Origin: Thalassolituus hydrocarboniclasticus
Lineage (GTDB): Bacteria; Pseudomonadota; Gammaproteobacteria; Pseudomonadales; Oceanobacteraceae
Length of the DNA: 64,000 nucleotides
NCBI RefSeq assembly: GCF_025345565.1
Contig: NZ_CP054475.1
Coordinates: 2,876,006 to 2,940,005 of the forward strand
Direction of reading: 5' to 3'
Part shown: piece by piece, positions 45,090 to 53,882 of the stretch
Layout: every line of letters starts with the position of its first letter
How positions within the stretch are numbered: the stretch's first letter is position 1
Translations under genes and position numbers: made by a program
The notes under the pieces: generated by a model
Told to the model about the DNA's origin: nothing
What the model saw: only the letters and a program-made list of their open reading frames with translations
Databases searched by the model: none

Positions 45090-47216
45090 TCAGTCGTAAC
45101 CGATGGCCAGTGGCACAAAGGCTACAATCGCCAGCGCAATGGCCATGGTGACCAGTGGCAGAAGAATACGCTCATGGCGATACCAGAAGCTCATACCGGC
45201 GCTTTCTTCTTTCGCCAGGCGAACCTCTTCTTCGCCAACCACCTGCCGGGTAAGCAGATGGTTAAGCGCCACCGGCGGACTGAGATAACCCAGCTCAAAG
45301 GCCACGAGTGTCACCATCCAGAAATGCACCGGATCAATGCCGCTGTCATAAGCGATGGTGGCAATGGTTGCACTGACCAGAATCACCGCCCCGTATGGGT
45401 CCATAACCATACCGATCACCACCAGAATGGCGACCAGCAGTGCCATTGCCAGCCAGATCGAATCGAAGGTTGTGGGCACCATGCTCATCAGTTCGGCACG
45501 TTCGACCACACCACCGATGCTCACCGACAAGCCCATCAGCATCAGTAACGCACCAATGTGACCGGTGGTTTCCGTGGTGGCTTCACGGATGGTTTTTTCG
45601 ATGGAATCGTTACCGCGGCGCAGATCACTCCAGGATTGCTCCAGACGGTTTTCAACGTAATCGATATTCAGGTTTTCACGCTTCAGTGCAGCTTTTTCCT
45701 GCCCCAGACGTTCATAAACCAGAATCACCAGCAGCAGTACCGGCAGAATAAACGGCGCAGAAAACTCATCCAGATAGGCATTCAGAGCCACGGCATAAAT
45801 TGCCAGCGTAATACCGATGATAAATACATAAGGAATCAGCGGCTTCAGTGCCTGTAAAAACTCAGGGAAAACATTGTCCGGCGTCTCCAGACGCATCGGC
45901 CCCTGGCGGGTTGCCAGCGCCATCAGGGCAAACAGCAGCGTGGTCAGGAAGAATACCTTCACGCCCCAGCCAAACAACTGATCGGTGGTTACCTCATTGT
46001 TCAGAGCGGCGATAATCACCACCAGCAGACAAGGACGCAGTACCACACCCAGCGAGCCTGACATCGCCGTGGCTGCCAGAGACAGCTGACGGCGCGCGCC
46101 GGCACGGCGCAGCTCGTTATAAATCAGACCGCCCACGGCGATGACGAAAATACCCGAGGCACCGGTATAAGCGGTCGGAATAGCTGCCACAGCAACCACC
46201 GCCACGGCCAGTAATTCCGGTGGTAATTTGAACGGACGGAACAGATTGAACACCACCTGCGCAAGCTCAGTACGCTTCAGCAGCATACCGATCCACACAT
46301 ACAGGCCCACATTCAGGAACAGTTGCGACAGTTCCATCATCTGGTTCAGGTAAATACCGATACCGGCACTGTGCCCGGCGGAAATAAAGTACGCCCCGGA
46401 AATAATGCACATGGTGGCGTACAGCGGCACAGCCAGCTGTGCTTTCAGGAAGCTGCCGCCAGGCTTGGCATCTTTCGGGACAAACAGGAACTGATACAGG
46501 CTCAGCAGCAGAATAAAGGCAAAACCGATAATCCACAGATGATGCAGAATACTGTGCTGGGTGGTGACTTCCACACCGGCAGAGAACGCGACTTCACGGA
46601 AGCTGTAGACCGAATAAAACAGAATGGCACTGGCCAGCAGCTGCGCACCGGACGCGACGCGGTAATCCATCACGGTTTCCATCGGGCGCAGTGCAATATG
46701 GTGACGGCGGAATAACGCGGTCAGGCCGCAGATAAGCACCAGCACCGCCAGCATAATACGCTGGGCACTTAAACCGAATTCGCCGAATTCAGCCACGCTT
46801 AATTCAATCGCACGGAATACACGGACGGCCGGTGTTACCCGGTCAACGGTGCTTTCATACAGAGCGTGTTTTTGCTGACATTGTTCCTGCGCGGCCAGCA
46901 ACGACTGACGCATAACCTCAGGATCGGCCGGCTCTTCTTCAAATAAATCCCACTCATCATCCTGCTGAGCATTGGCTTCTGCCACCAGACGCGCTAACTG
47001 CGCATCAATATCCATGGTCGGGTTACAGGAAGGCTGTACCGGGTCGGTACGCAACTGGAAATAGCCATCCCAGACACCTTCACCCAGTTGCAGCAACTGA
47101 GCGTGCAACGCATGACTGCTGTTAAGGATGACAACAAATACCAGCACCAGAAATGCAGGTAGAGCGGCGAGCCATTCGTACGCCGTGCGGTTGCCTACAC
47201 GTACTGTCTGCTCCAT
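45090..47216 (-). CDS. TRAP-type transporter permease (fused small and large subunits)
   Basis: A 708-residue inner-membrane protein. The N-terminal part (1-about 270) has several membrane helices plus a long acidic extra-membrane loop (about 55-135) and corresponds to a DctQ-like small subunit. The rest has the many helices of the DctM large subunit (IPTAYTGASGIFVIAVGGLIYNEL in pieces, MSGSLGVVLRPCLLVVI, FELGYLSPPVALNHLL). TRAP systems import carboxylates or other solutes with a sodium gradient and a periplasmic binding protein. The binding protein and a lipoprotein are encoded just upstream. Substrate cannot be read from sequence. Confidence 0.85.
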   Translation of the reverse strand: MEQTVRVGNRTAYEWLAALPAFLVLVFVVILNSSHALHAQLLQLGEGVWDGYFQLRTDPVQPSCNPTMDIDAQLARLVAEANAQQDDEWDLFEEEPADPEVMRQSLLAAQEQCQQKHALYESTVDRVTPAVRVFRAIELSVAEFGEFGLSAQRIMLAVLVLICGLTALFRRHHIALRPMETVMDYRVASGAQLLASAILFYSVYSFREVAFSAGVEVTTQHSILHHLWIIGFAFILLLSLYQFLFVPKDAKPGGSFLKAQLAVPLYATMCIISGAYFISAGHSAGIGIYLNQMMELSQLFLNVGLYVWIGMLLKRTELAQVVFNLFRPFKLPPELLAVAVVAVAAIPTAYTGASGIFVIAVGGLIYNELRRAGARRQLSLAATAMSGSLGVVLRPCLLVVIIAALNNEVTTDQLFGWGVKVFFLTTLLFALMALATRQGPMRLETPDNVFPEFLQALKPLIPYVFIIGITLAIYAVALNAYLDEFSAPFILPVLLLVILVYERLGQEKAALKRENLNIDYVENRLEQSWSDLRRGNDSIEKTIREATTETTGHIGALLMLMGLSVSIGGVVERAELMSMVPTTFDSIWLAMALLVAILVVIGMVMDPYGAVILVSATIATIAYDSGIDPVHFWMVTLVAFELGYLSPPVALNHLLTRQVVGEEEVRLAKEESAGMSFWYRHERILLPLVTMAIALAIVAFVPLAIGYD

Positions 47217-47266
47217 GGAAGAATACCTCTGAAAATTACTGCTGCCGGCGCGCAGGGTATCCGCAA

Positions 47267-47290
47267 CCGCAGCTCCGGACGGAACTGCGG
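47267..47290 (-). promoter_or_regulatory. Intercistronic hairpin before the TRAP permease gene
   Basis: Imperfect stem CCGCAGTTCCG / CGGAGCTGCGG with a two-base loop, in the 93-base gap between the binding-protein stop and the permease start. No T-run follows. It could stabilise the upstream message so that more binding protein than permease is made. Confidence 0.5.
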
Positions 47291-47309
47291 TGTTGCCGGC
47301 TGTTTATTG

Positions 47310-48302
47310 TTATTCGAGTTTTTCGACACACTCTGCGGCGGCCGGTGTTTCGGCACAGCGCAGTTTGCGCATCAGGCGCAGCATATTGCCGTCGTAAACG
47401 CCTTCGTCACGCAGGGAGATGCGTACATTGCGCAGCATCTGGTTGTACTTGTCGTGATCATCCTTGCTCAGATCAACCCAGTATTTATCATCGATTTCGG
47501 CGGTGTCCTTATCGATATATTCGCGCATACGGTCGAATACGCTGGCGATTTTCACACGGGATTTCTGGCCAAAGTCGGCAGGAAAACGGTCTTTATGCAG
47601 AATCAGCTGGAAGTCCAGATAGGCCAGATTAAAGCGCAGAATACCGCCCTTATTGCCCAGCCCCTTGTACATTTCCAGCGGCTTGTAAGCCACCGCCGGC
47701 GCGTAAGCGGCATCGACGCTGCCGTTATTGAACTTGCCGGAGAAATTAGCCGAGTTGGACGGTACCACCGAAGCACCGACATGATTGACCAGCTTCATCG
47801 ATGGCTCATCATATTCAATGGTGGCAATGCGCTTACCCGACAGTTCTTCAACCGAATCGACGGTGCGGTCGCGCAGGAACAGGTAAATAGGCCCGGCCGG
47901 CAGAATACCCGCCACTTCATAGCGGCCTTCAGTCATAAACTTCGCCGCTTTCGGTGAGGCAATGGTGTTCACCAGATTGCGCATCACGTCATCACTCGGC
48001 ACACCGCCAATGGCTTCAACCGTGGCGGTAAACTTGTTGAACGGACGCGCTCGTGCGCCGGTCATCAGCACCGCGTCACACTGCTCGGCCTTAAAATCAT
48101 CAACCGCGATTTTCTCATCGGTGTAGGCGCGCAGGTGGAAGTCCACGCCCCACTCCAGTGCGATGGTGCTGTAATCTTTGGTCATGCCATAGATAGAGCC
48201 GTTAGCGCCCAGCGGGTCGTATACACAGAATGTACGCTTTTCCAGTGCTCCGAAGGCCAGTTGACTGGTACCCAGAGCCATCAGCAGTAATGCCCGTAAC
48301 AT
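47310..48302 (-). CDS. Periplasmic solute-binding protein (AdeT/DUF6091-like)
   Basis: 330 residues with a short signal peptide (MLRALLLMALGTSQLAFG). A two-lobed binding-protein-like body follows, with FCVYDPLGANGSIYGMTKDY, LSGKRIATIEYD and GSVDAAYAPAVAYKPLEM. It resembles the proteins once called AdeT in Acinetobacter, now regarded as putative solute-binding proteins beside TRAP permeases. It contains paired Cys near the C-terminus (RCAETPAAAEC). It is 2 bases from the upstream lipoprotein gene and precedes the permease, so it is the likely substrate receptor. Confidence 0.72.
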   Translation of the reverse strand: MLRALLLMALGTSQLAFGALEKRTFCVYDPLGANGSIYGMTKDYSTIALEWGVDFHLRAYTDEKIAVDDFKAEQCDAVLMTGARARPFNKFTATVEAIGGVPSDDVMRNLVNTIASPKAAKFMTEGRYEVAGILPAGPIYLFLRDRTVDSVEELSGKRIATIEYDEPSMKLVNHVGASVVPSNSANFSGKFNNGSVDAAYAPAVAYKPLEMYKGLGNKGGILRFNLAYLDFQLILHKDRFPADFGQKSRVKIASVFDRMREYIDKDTAEIDDKYWVDLSKDDHDKYNQMLRNVRISLRDEGVYDGNMLRLMRKLRCAETPAAAECVEKLE

Positions 48303-48304
48303 AT

Positions 48305-49315
48305 TCAGTCTCCCAACAGATCGTCGATATCCAGGGTGTTCGCTTTTGGCTGAACATCATCCCAGAAAGTCCCCAGACCACCAGTTGGCGTGCGGGCACC
48401 GGTTGCTTCAGTCCACAGACGGTCTGACACGGCCGTAATCTGACGGCTGGCCATAATATCCATCATGCGGTAATCCGGATTGCTCGAAGTGGCCTTCAGC
48501 GACGCAGCATGGCGGCGGATAGCATCACGCAGCTGCTCAGTGTTGCCTGAACCGTCGGCAATCACCACTTCGATGGCATGGGCCATACGCACACCAGAGG
48601 CGGTGGCAATACGGCTGGCGTTAGCCATTTCCTGCCATGGGTCTGTGCCCTTTGGCGCGGTGTCCGGCATCATTACCCAGATACCGGCCTGTAATGCCTG
48701 CGGCAGCCCCCACCAGCGCACGTTATCCACACACTGCAGACCACGTACGGCTTTCATGGCGATGTCTTTCGGTACGTTAACGCTGCTCTGTGAACGCAGG
48801 TCACTCATTACCGACTGCATACCGGCAATAGAGCCCAGTACCCAGTAAATTTCTTCGTCTTTGCTCAGATCAGGACACTCGTCGCCCGGTTCACCGAACT
48901 CCGCCACCATGTGCTGATACGCCATATACTGACGGCTGGCTGCCACAGCAAAGGCGCGTTTTTCACGGATGCGGGCATCTTTGGCTTCGGCAATGTTCTG
49001 GCTTTTGAAGGCACGCACGTAGGTCAGCGCTTCTTCGTGGGCTTTTTCTTCCGCACAGGAGCCTGACATCATGTACATGGTTACCGCGGCGCGGTCTGGC
49101 GGAAAGGTGACTTCCGAGAACGACATCAGCGTCGGAGCCATGGCCGTGGTCATACCGCAGGCCATCTCCGGGTCGCTGCTTTTCATGGTATAGGGAATCG
49201 CATACTCTTCGGTGTAATCGTATGCAAACCAGCCGGTTGTTTTGTAGATCATGCTGCAGCCGGACATGCTGCTGATCGCCAGCACTGCCAGCGTAATACG
49301 CGCGAGGAAAGACAT
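48305..49315 (-). CDS. TRAP-associated lipoprotein (TatT-like position)
   Basis: 336-residue envelope lipoprotein: signal ends with the lipobox ISSMSGC (Cys 20). The mature part is mostly helical, Met/Ala-rich and has scattered Cys (ACGMTTAMAP, GSCAEEKAHEEAL, DECPDL). It opens the operon lipoprotein - binding protein - permease. Some TRAP systems have a helical-repeat lipoprotein, TatT, that interacts with the binding protein; this gene may play that part but I cannot show sequence relation. Confidence 0.65.
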   Translation of the reverse strand: MSFLARITLAVLAISSMSGCSMIYKTTGWFAYDYTEEYAIPYTMKSSDPEMACGMTTAMAPTLMSFSEVTFPPDRAAVTMYMMSGSCAEEKAHEEALTYVRAFKSQNIAEAKDARIREKRAFAVAASRQYMAYQHMVAEFGEPGDECPDLSKDEEIYWVLGSIAGMQSVMSDLRSQSSVNVPKDIAMKAVRGLQCVDNVRWWGLPQALQAGIWVMMPDTAPKGTDPWQEMANASRIATASGVRMAHAIEVVIADGSGNTEQLRDAIRRHAASLKATSSNPDYRMMDIMASRQITAVSDRLWTEATGARTPTGGLGTFWDDVQPKANTLDIDDLLGD

Positions 49316-49506
49316 GACGCCCCCATTTCTGATGAGTAGTTTTTTTTATTCTGTTCAGGATAACAATCATCCTGATGGGTCTTACCTGAGTGTCTTGCAC
49401 TGGTTAAGCCCGGCCCCAGTCTAACGCCAATGCCGCTGAAAAGCTTGGCCCAGCCGTCACCGGGCCCGCGACAATAGAGTCAATCAAGGGTCTTAGAAAG
49501 GTTAAA

Positions 49507-50412
49507 ATGCGCCAACAGCCAGCATCCCCGCACCGTCAAAAGCGTGCACAAAACGACACGTTACCGGCTTCAGAACACAGCCGGGCGCTGCAGCAACTGC
49601 TCGACCAGCATTTCGCGCAGGCCAGTCAGCGGGTGGATACGGTCTATCGCCGCCACTTTGCTCCGGCCAAAGCGGTTTTTGCCCGCCACTGGCGCCACCG
49701 CCGCGATATTCCCGGCGATCTTCTCGCCCTGCCGCGCACGCTGCTCGGCCTGCTGCACCGCCGTCCGGGCGGCATCGCCAGCCCCAGTGGCAAACAACAG
49801 GAAATGCGCCGTATTCTGGAGCAGGAACTGCTCGACTTGCCCGCTCTTGAAGCCAGCCTGCAGCAATACTGTGAGCGTATCATCGAGCATTACCGTCATG
49901 ATCTTGAAGACCAGCAGGCACTGACACCGGCGCAGCGGCAGGAATTTGAACACTATGTGGAACACCAGCTGGTGCGCCTGCATCTGCCCAGCGAAGGACT
50001 GCGCGAAGGCATGCTGGCCCTGACCATTATGCTCACCGGCCGCTTACTGGGGGATAAAGCCATGCTCAGCAGCGCCGCCAGTCTTGGCGGCACCGTCGCC
50101 GGCAGCGTGTATCTCGGCCAGCAGAGTTGGTGGGGAGCCTTCTGGGCCGGCTGGTTTGGCGTACCGGCCTGGGTCAGCTGGGTCGGAATCGGCAGTGGTG
50201 TTCTCTCAGCCCTGCTGCTATCGCCATTACTGGCACCGGGAGTGGAATGGGGTATGAACCGTCTGCGCGCCCGCCGCGTGCTGCAGCAGACCGTACAACA
50301 GGCACAGGAAAAACTGACCAGTAAAGATGGCGTGCTGCTCGCCAGCCGGCTCGGCGTTTATCTGCAACTGCTGCCGGATCTGGCGCAGTTTCTGGCGCGG
50401 CTGAAAAGCTGA
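49507..50412 (+). CDS. Unknown inner-membrane protein
   Basis: 301 residues, not recognised. A basic, helical N-terminal half (VDTVYRRHFAPAKAVFARHW) precedes a Gly/Trp-rich hydrophobic region (about 165-250: LSSAASLGGTVAGSVYL, WWGAFWAGWFGVPAWVSWVG, SALLLSPLLAPGV). Two to three membrane helices are likely; a helical C-terminal tail (LQQTVQQAQEKL) follows. A ribosome site (AAAGG) precedes the ATG. It is divergent from the TRAP operon and stands alone. No clue to function. Confidence 0.75.
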   Translation: MRQQPASPHRQKRAQNDTLPASEHSRALQQLLDQHFAQASQRVDTVYRRHFAPAKAVFARHWRHRRDIPGDLLALPRTLLGLLHRRPGGIASPSGKQQEMRRILEQELLDLPALEASLQQYCERIIEHYRHDLEDQQALTPAQRQEFEHYVEHQLVRLHLPSEGLREGMLALTIMLTGRLLGDKAMLSSAASLGGTVAGSVYLGQQSWWGAFWAGWFGVPAWVSWVGIGSGVLSALLLSPLLAPGVEWGMNRLRARRVLQQTVQQAQEKLTSKDGVLLASRLGVYLQLLPDLAQFLARLKS

Positions 50413-50847
50413 CTCAGGCCAGATCCGCTGACCATTGCCGACAAAGCGCTGTCATAAAACAAACACTTGGCAAGGAGTCTGCGTAACGCCATAGTAACTA
50501 CAGGTGTGTTTTCTGGCGTAAGCCGCAGACACACCATCACCCACGGAGGGAGGGTAAGTTGCTACCCGAGAGCAGTATGACGCTGCCTGGATATGGCAGA
50601 CACAGTATGCACACCGGCACCAGTGGCCTGCATACCCACAGAACACCACCACCGACGCTGAACCTCCGTTGCAACGTCCAATCCCTTACCATCTCTGCTC
50701 AATCCCGCTCCGTCCCCAACCCTGTCCGTCAACCAACCTCAGCCACATGCCAACGCGAGTCCAAACCCTTTTGCCCGCTTTACCCAGCGTGGCATTCCGC
50801 CATTTCTGTATCTGATCAGCCCAACCTGAAACCAGGAGAGTGCTTAT
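50413..50847 (+). other. Gene-free region with several strong inverted repeats upstream of PhoH-like gene
   Basis: No convincing coding frame. Between 50478 and 50635 at least four foldable units follow each other. They are GTCTGCG/CGCAGAC (50478-50484 with 50524-50530) with an inner ACGCC/GGCGT pair, alternative to GGTGTG/CACACC (50503-50508 with 50530-50535); GGGTA/TACCC (50552-50567); CTGCC/GGCAG (50583-50599); and GTATGCA/TGCATAC (50605-50635). This may be a structured RNA or long 5' leader. The last part has the ribosome site CAGGAGAG for the gene at 50848. Confidence 0.45.
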
Positions 50848-52227
50848 ATGGCCGCAACTAAATCCGCAACCAAGCTGTACGTTCTGGACACCAATGTTCT
50901 GATTCATGATCCGGCTGCGATCCTGAATTTTGAAGAACACCAGGTGGTGATCCCCATGACCGTTCTGGAGGAGCTGGATAAACTGAAAATGGGCAAAGCG
51001 TCCATTGCCACCGACTGCCGTGAGGCAATCCGTAAGATCGACCATATCATCGGCGACGCCAGTCCAACGGAAATCGCCAAAGGCGTGCCCATTGCCCGCC
51101 CGGATGGCTCGGTACAGGGACATCTGTCTATTCTGCTGGATAACTTTGAAGCGCCTAACCGCTCACTGCCACCGGATCTGAATGACAACAAAATTATTAA
51201 CAGTCTGGTAGGGCTGCAGGAAAAACACCCGCGCCGCGAAGTGGTGCTGATTACCAAAGACATTAATATGCGCCTGAAAGCCCGCGGCTGCGGCGTCGGC
51301 GCACAGGATTATCAGAACGACCAGTTACTCACCGATGTAGCCCTGCTGGAAACCGGCTATCACACCTTTGCCGATTCTTTCTGGGAAACCCAGTCACAGG
51401 TTGAAACCTTCCACGACGAAACCGGCACTTACCACCGCATTCCGCTGGAAAACCTGCCCGACGACCTGTACGTAAACCGTTTTATCGTCGATGAAAAAGG
51501 CTTTATTGGCCGTGTCGTGCTGATCGAAGAGGATACCGCCCTGCTGCAGGATCTGCCGGCTGAGCAGCTGTTGTCGCAGAGTGCCTGGGGCCTGACGCCG
51601 CGTGATATTCCGCAGGCACTGGCACTGCATCTGCTGATGGACCCGGACGTGCATCTGGTCACCCTGACCGGTCAGGCCGGCTCAGGTAAAACCATTCTGG
51701 CACTGGCCGCCGCTATCGAGATGACCGTTGCGACACAACAGTTCCGCCGCATTATTGCCACCCGCTCAACCCGCGGACTGGATGAGGACATCGGCTACCT
51801 GCCCGGCACCGAAGCGGAAAAAATGGAACCCTGGCTGGGCGCCATCACCGACAACCTGGAAGCTCTGCATGATGACGACGAACATGCCACCAGCAGCGTC
51901 GATTACATTCTGCAAAAAGTACCCCTGCAGTTTAAATCGCTGAACTACATCCGCGGACGCAGTTTTCAGCACAGCCTGATTCTGATCGATGAGTGCCAGA
52001 ACCTGACCCCGCACCAGATGAAAACCATCATCACCCGTGCCGGCGCCGGCTCGAAGGTGGTGTGTCTGGGGAATCTGGCACAGATCGATACGCCTTATCT
52101 GAATCCGATCAGCTCAGGACTGACCTATCTGATTGAGCGTTTTAAAGAATTCAGCAGCGGCGGCACCATTCATCTGGAAGGCTCTCCAAGATCCATTCTG
52201 GCGGAATATGCGGAGACCCACTTATAA
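50848..52227 (+). CDS. PIN-PhoH family ATPase/ribonuclease
   Basis: 459 residues with an N-terminal PIN-type nuclease domain (about 9-150; LYVLDTNVLIHDP, PMTVLEELDKLK, acidic residues as in PIN active sites). The C-terminal part is a PhoH ATPase domain (about 255-459; Walker A GQAGSGKT, Walker B LILIDECQNLT, GNLAQIDTPYL). PIN-PhoH (PhoH2) proteins couple helicase and RNase activity in some bacteria. The ribosome site AGGAGAG precedes ATG. It is followed by its own terminator. The preceding 430 bases have unusual secondary structure. Confidence 0.93.
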   Translation: MAATKSATKLYVLDTNVLIHDPAAILNFEEHQVVIPMTVLEELDKLKMGKASIATDCREAIRKIDHIIGDASPTEIAKGVPIARPDGSVQGHLSILLDNFEAPNRSLPPDLNDNKIINSLVGLQEKHPRREVVLITKDINMRLKARGCGVGAQDYQNDQLLTDVALLETGYHTFADSFWETQSQVETFHDETGTYHRIPLENLPDDLYVNRFIVDEKGFIGRVVLIEEDTALLQDLPAEQLLSQSAWGLTPRDIPQALALHLLMDPDVHLVTLTGQAGSGKTILALAAAIEMTVATQQFRRIIATRSTRGLDEDIGYLPGTEAEKMEPWLGAITDNLEALHDDDEHATSSVDYILQKVPLQFKSLNYIRGRSFQHSLILIDECQNLTPHQMKTIITRAGAGSKVVCLGNLAQIDTPYLNPISSGLTYLIERFKEFSSGGTIHLEGSPRSILAEYAETHL

Positions 52228-52296
52228 CGGTTATTGAGGCGCGACTGAGTATCAGAACTTTGACGATATAAGAAGTCTGAACTATATAACTAACAG

Positions 52297-52333
52297 GGCT
52301 TTGAACATGCCAGCATGATTCAAAGCCTTTTTT
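52297..52333 (+). terminator. Terminator after PhoH-like gene
   Basis: Stem GGCTTTGAA / TTCAAAGCC enclosing CATG..CATG, followed by TTTTTT. Confidence 0.93.
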
Positions 52334-52382
52334 ATCGCCCCTAAATTCACCATCCCGGAGAGATCCACGGAAGGTTCATATT

Positions 52383-52802
52383 ATGAAAGCACTTGTATTC
52401 GCCGCCCTTGCTGCCCTGTCCACCAGCGTTGTTGCTGCACCGGCAGAAGAAACAATCTACGAACTGGAATTTGAAACCGATTCCAACTGGACCAGTATTG
52501 AAATCCGTGACGACGCGGTTTTCGTTAATGCCCCCGCCGGTGAAAGCATGAACGTGACCGCCAAAGACGGTTTACGCTCTTTCACGATTTCGCCGAAAAA
52601 AATCCACCTGCGCTCGCGCACCCGTGGTCTGGTTAATATGAACCTGTTTGTAAAATCGAAAAATAACGTACTCGGTCTGACCATCTGTAAAGGTTCACCG
52701 AGCAGCTACACCTGGATTAAATCCGGCCAGTCGAAGCAGAAAAACGATCTGAAAGAAAAAGATCACTGCGAACAGGCCGCACTGGTGCTGCAACTGTTCT
52801 GA
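52383..52802 (+). CDS. Small secreted protein, unknown
   Basis: 139 residues with a clear Sec signal peptide (MKALVFAALAALSTSVVAA). The mature part is beta-rich (IYELEFETDSNWTSIEIRD; DGLRSFTISPKKI) and has two Cys (LTICKG, KDHCEQ) that could form one disulfide in the periplasm. No family recognised. Monocistronic between two terminators. Confidence 0.78.
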   Translation: MKALVFAALAALSTSVVAAPAEETIYELEFETDSNWTSIEIRDDAVFVNAPAGESMNVTAKDGLRSFTISPKKIHLRSRTRGLVNMNLFVKSKNNVLGLTICKGSPSSYTWIKSGQSKQKNDLKEKDHCEQAALVLQLF

Positions 52803-52823
52803 TTAAAGCCCCGGAAAACGCCC

Positions 52824-52865
52824 GCCCCGCGACTAACTGCTTCTGTTAACCGCGGGGCATTTTTT
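52824..52865 (+). terminator. Terminator after small secreted protein
   Basis: Stem GCCCCGCG / CGCGGGGC with a 19-base loop, followed by ATTTTTT. Confidence 0.88.
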
Positions 52866-52880
52866 GCGTCAGTACTGCCG

Positions 52881-53126
52881 TCAGTGTTCCAGAATATCGC
52901 GCCGGAAATCCCCCTTAAACATCGGGATCTCATGCAACTCCTGCTCCCCCTCCATGCTGAAGTACATCGCACTCTGCTCCGGCGGAAAGATTTTCACATT
53001 GCCCTGAGTGCTGATCGGACGCGCTCCGTGCATCATATCTTTCAGCATCAGATAGATTTCTTCGTAACTCTCACCACGCAGTTCAACTTCCACTTCGGTG
53101 GTAAAACGGAATGACATCTTAGCCAT
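52881..53126 (-). CDS. Conserved small protein of unknown function
   Basis: 81 residues starting MAKMSFRFTTEVEVEL. The alternating hydrophobic/charged beginning suggests a beta strand, followed by helix SYEEIYLMLKDMMHG. No cysteine or signal. The ATG at 53126 has AGGAGGGCC upstream; the longer frame to 53210 has no ribosome site. Not recognised. Confidence 0.65.
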   Translation of the reverse strand: MAKMSFRFTTEVEVELRGESYEEIYLMLKDMMHGARPISTQGNVKIFPPEQSAMYFSMEGEQELHEIPMFKGDFRRDILEH

Positions 53127-53292
53127 GGCGCGGCCCTCCTCTTCAGGCTGTTTTCTGAGCCTAACCCAGAGCCGGAAAAAAGCCGCGTGAAAGCCCGCAC
53201 ATAGACACATACAACCTAATCAACTCAGACAAAAGAGCAGGAAGCTATAAAACAGCGCTGTTAAACTCTGACCGGAGATGAGGAGGAGAGGT

Positions 53293-53829
53293 ATGCAACG
53301 AATCGCTATTTACTGTGGTGCCCGCAGCGGCAATGACCCCAAATACGCCAGAGCCGCAGAGCAGCTGGCACGTTACCTGGCACAACAGGGCATCGGCATT
53401 GTTTACGGGGGCAGCAACAGTGGACTGATGGGCATTATTGCCGATACCGCCCTGGCCGAAGGTGGCGAAGTCATCGGTGTGATTCCCGACTCACTGCACA
53501 AGCGTGAAGTAGCTCACCTTGGGCTCACCACCCTGCATCATGTGGCCGGTATGCATGAACGTAAGGCGCTGATGGCCGAGCTTGCTGATGCCTTTGTTGC
53601 CCTGCCCGGCGGTATCGGCACGCTGGATGAACTGATTGAAATCTGGTGCTGGGCCGGTATGGGGGCGCACAGCAAACCCTGCGCCTGCTATGAGGTGGAT
53701 AACTACTGGCAGCCACTGTTTGATCTGCTCAGCCATGTGCAGCAGGAAGGTTTTGCCCACGGCGAACAGCAACTGTTACGCGCCAGTACGCCGGAACAGC
53801 TGCTCGCCTGTCTTAACGCTGGCCACTGA
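53293..53829 (+). CDS. LOG-family protein (putative nucleotide phosphoribohydrolase)
   Basis: 179 residues of the LOG/TIGR00730 Rossmann-like family. The signature PGGIGTLDE is at 105-113, and IVYGGSNSGLMG and MHERKALM are in their usual places. Members cleave nucleoside 5'-monophosphates to base and ribose phosphate; in plants and some bacteria this makes cytokinins. The ATG at 53293 is preceded by GGAGGAGAGGT, better than the ATG at 53278. Confidence 0.92.
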   Translation: MQRIAIYCGARSGNDPKYARAAEQLARYLAQQGIGIVYGGSNSGLMGIIADTALAEGGEVIGVIPDSLHKREVAHLGLTTLHHVAGMHERKALMAELADAFVALPGGIGTLDELIEIWCWAGMGAHSKPCACYEVDNYWQPLFDLLSHVQQEGFAHGEQQLLRASTPEQLLACLNAGH

Positions 53830-53846
53830 GCAAAAAAGCCACTGAA

Positions 53847-53875
53847 CAGGAAGGCGGCCGACAGCGCCGCTCCTG
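53847..53875. terminator. Possible hairpin between LOG gene and antiporter gene
   Basis: Stem CAGGA..GCGGC / GCCGC..TCCTG with a two-base bulge in the 53-base convergent gap. A T-run (GGCTTTTTTG on the minus strand) lies a few bases farther. Weak evidence. Confidence 0.45.
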
Positions 53876-53882
53876 GTATACC

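Noticed and set aside
50413-50847. Cobalamin riboswitch on the minus strand (a GCCACTG string is present)
   Set aside because: The other conserved boxes are absent and there is no minus-strand gene at the right place.
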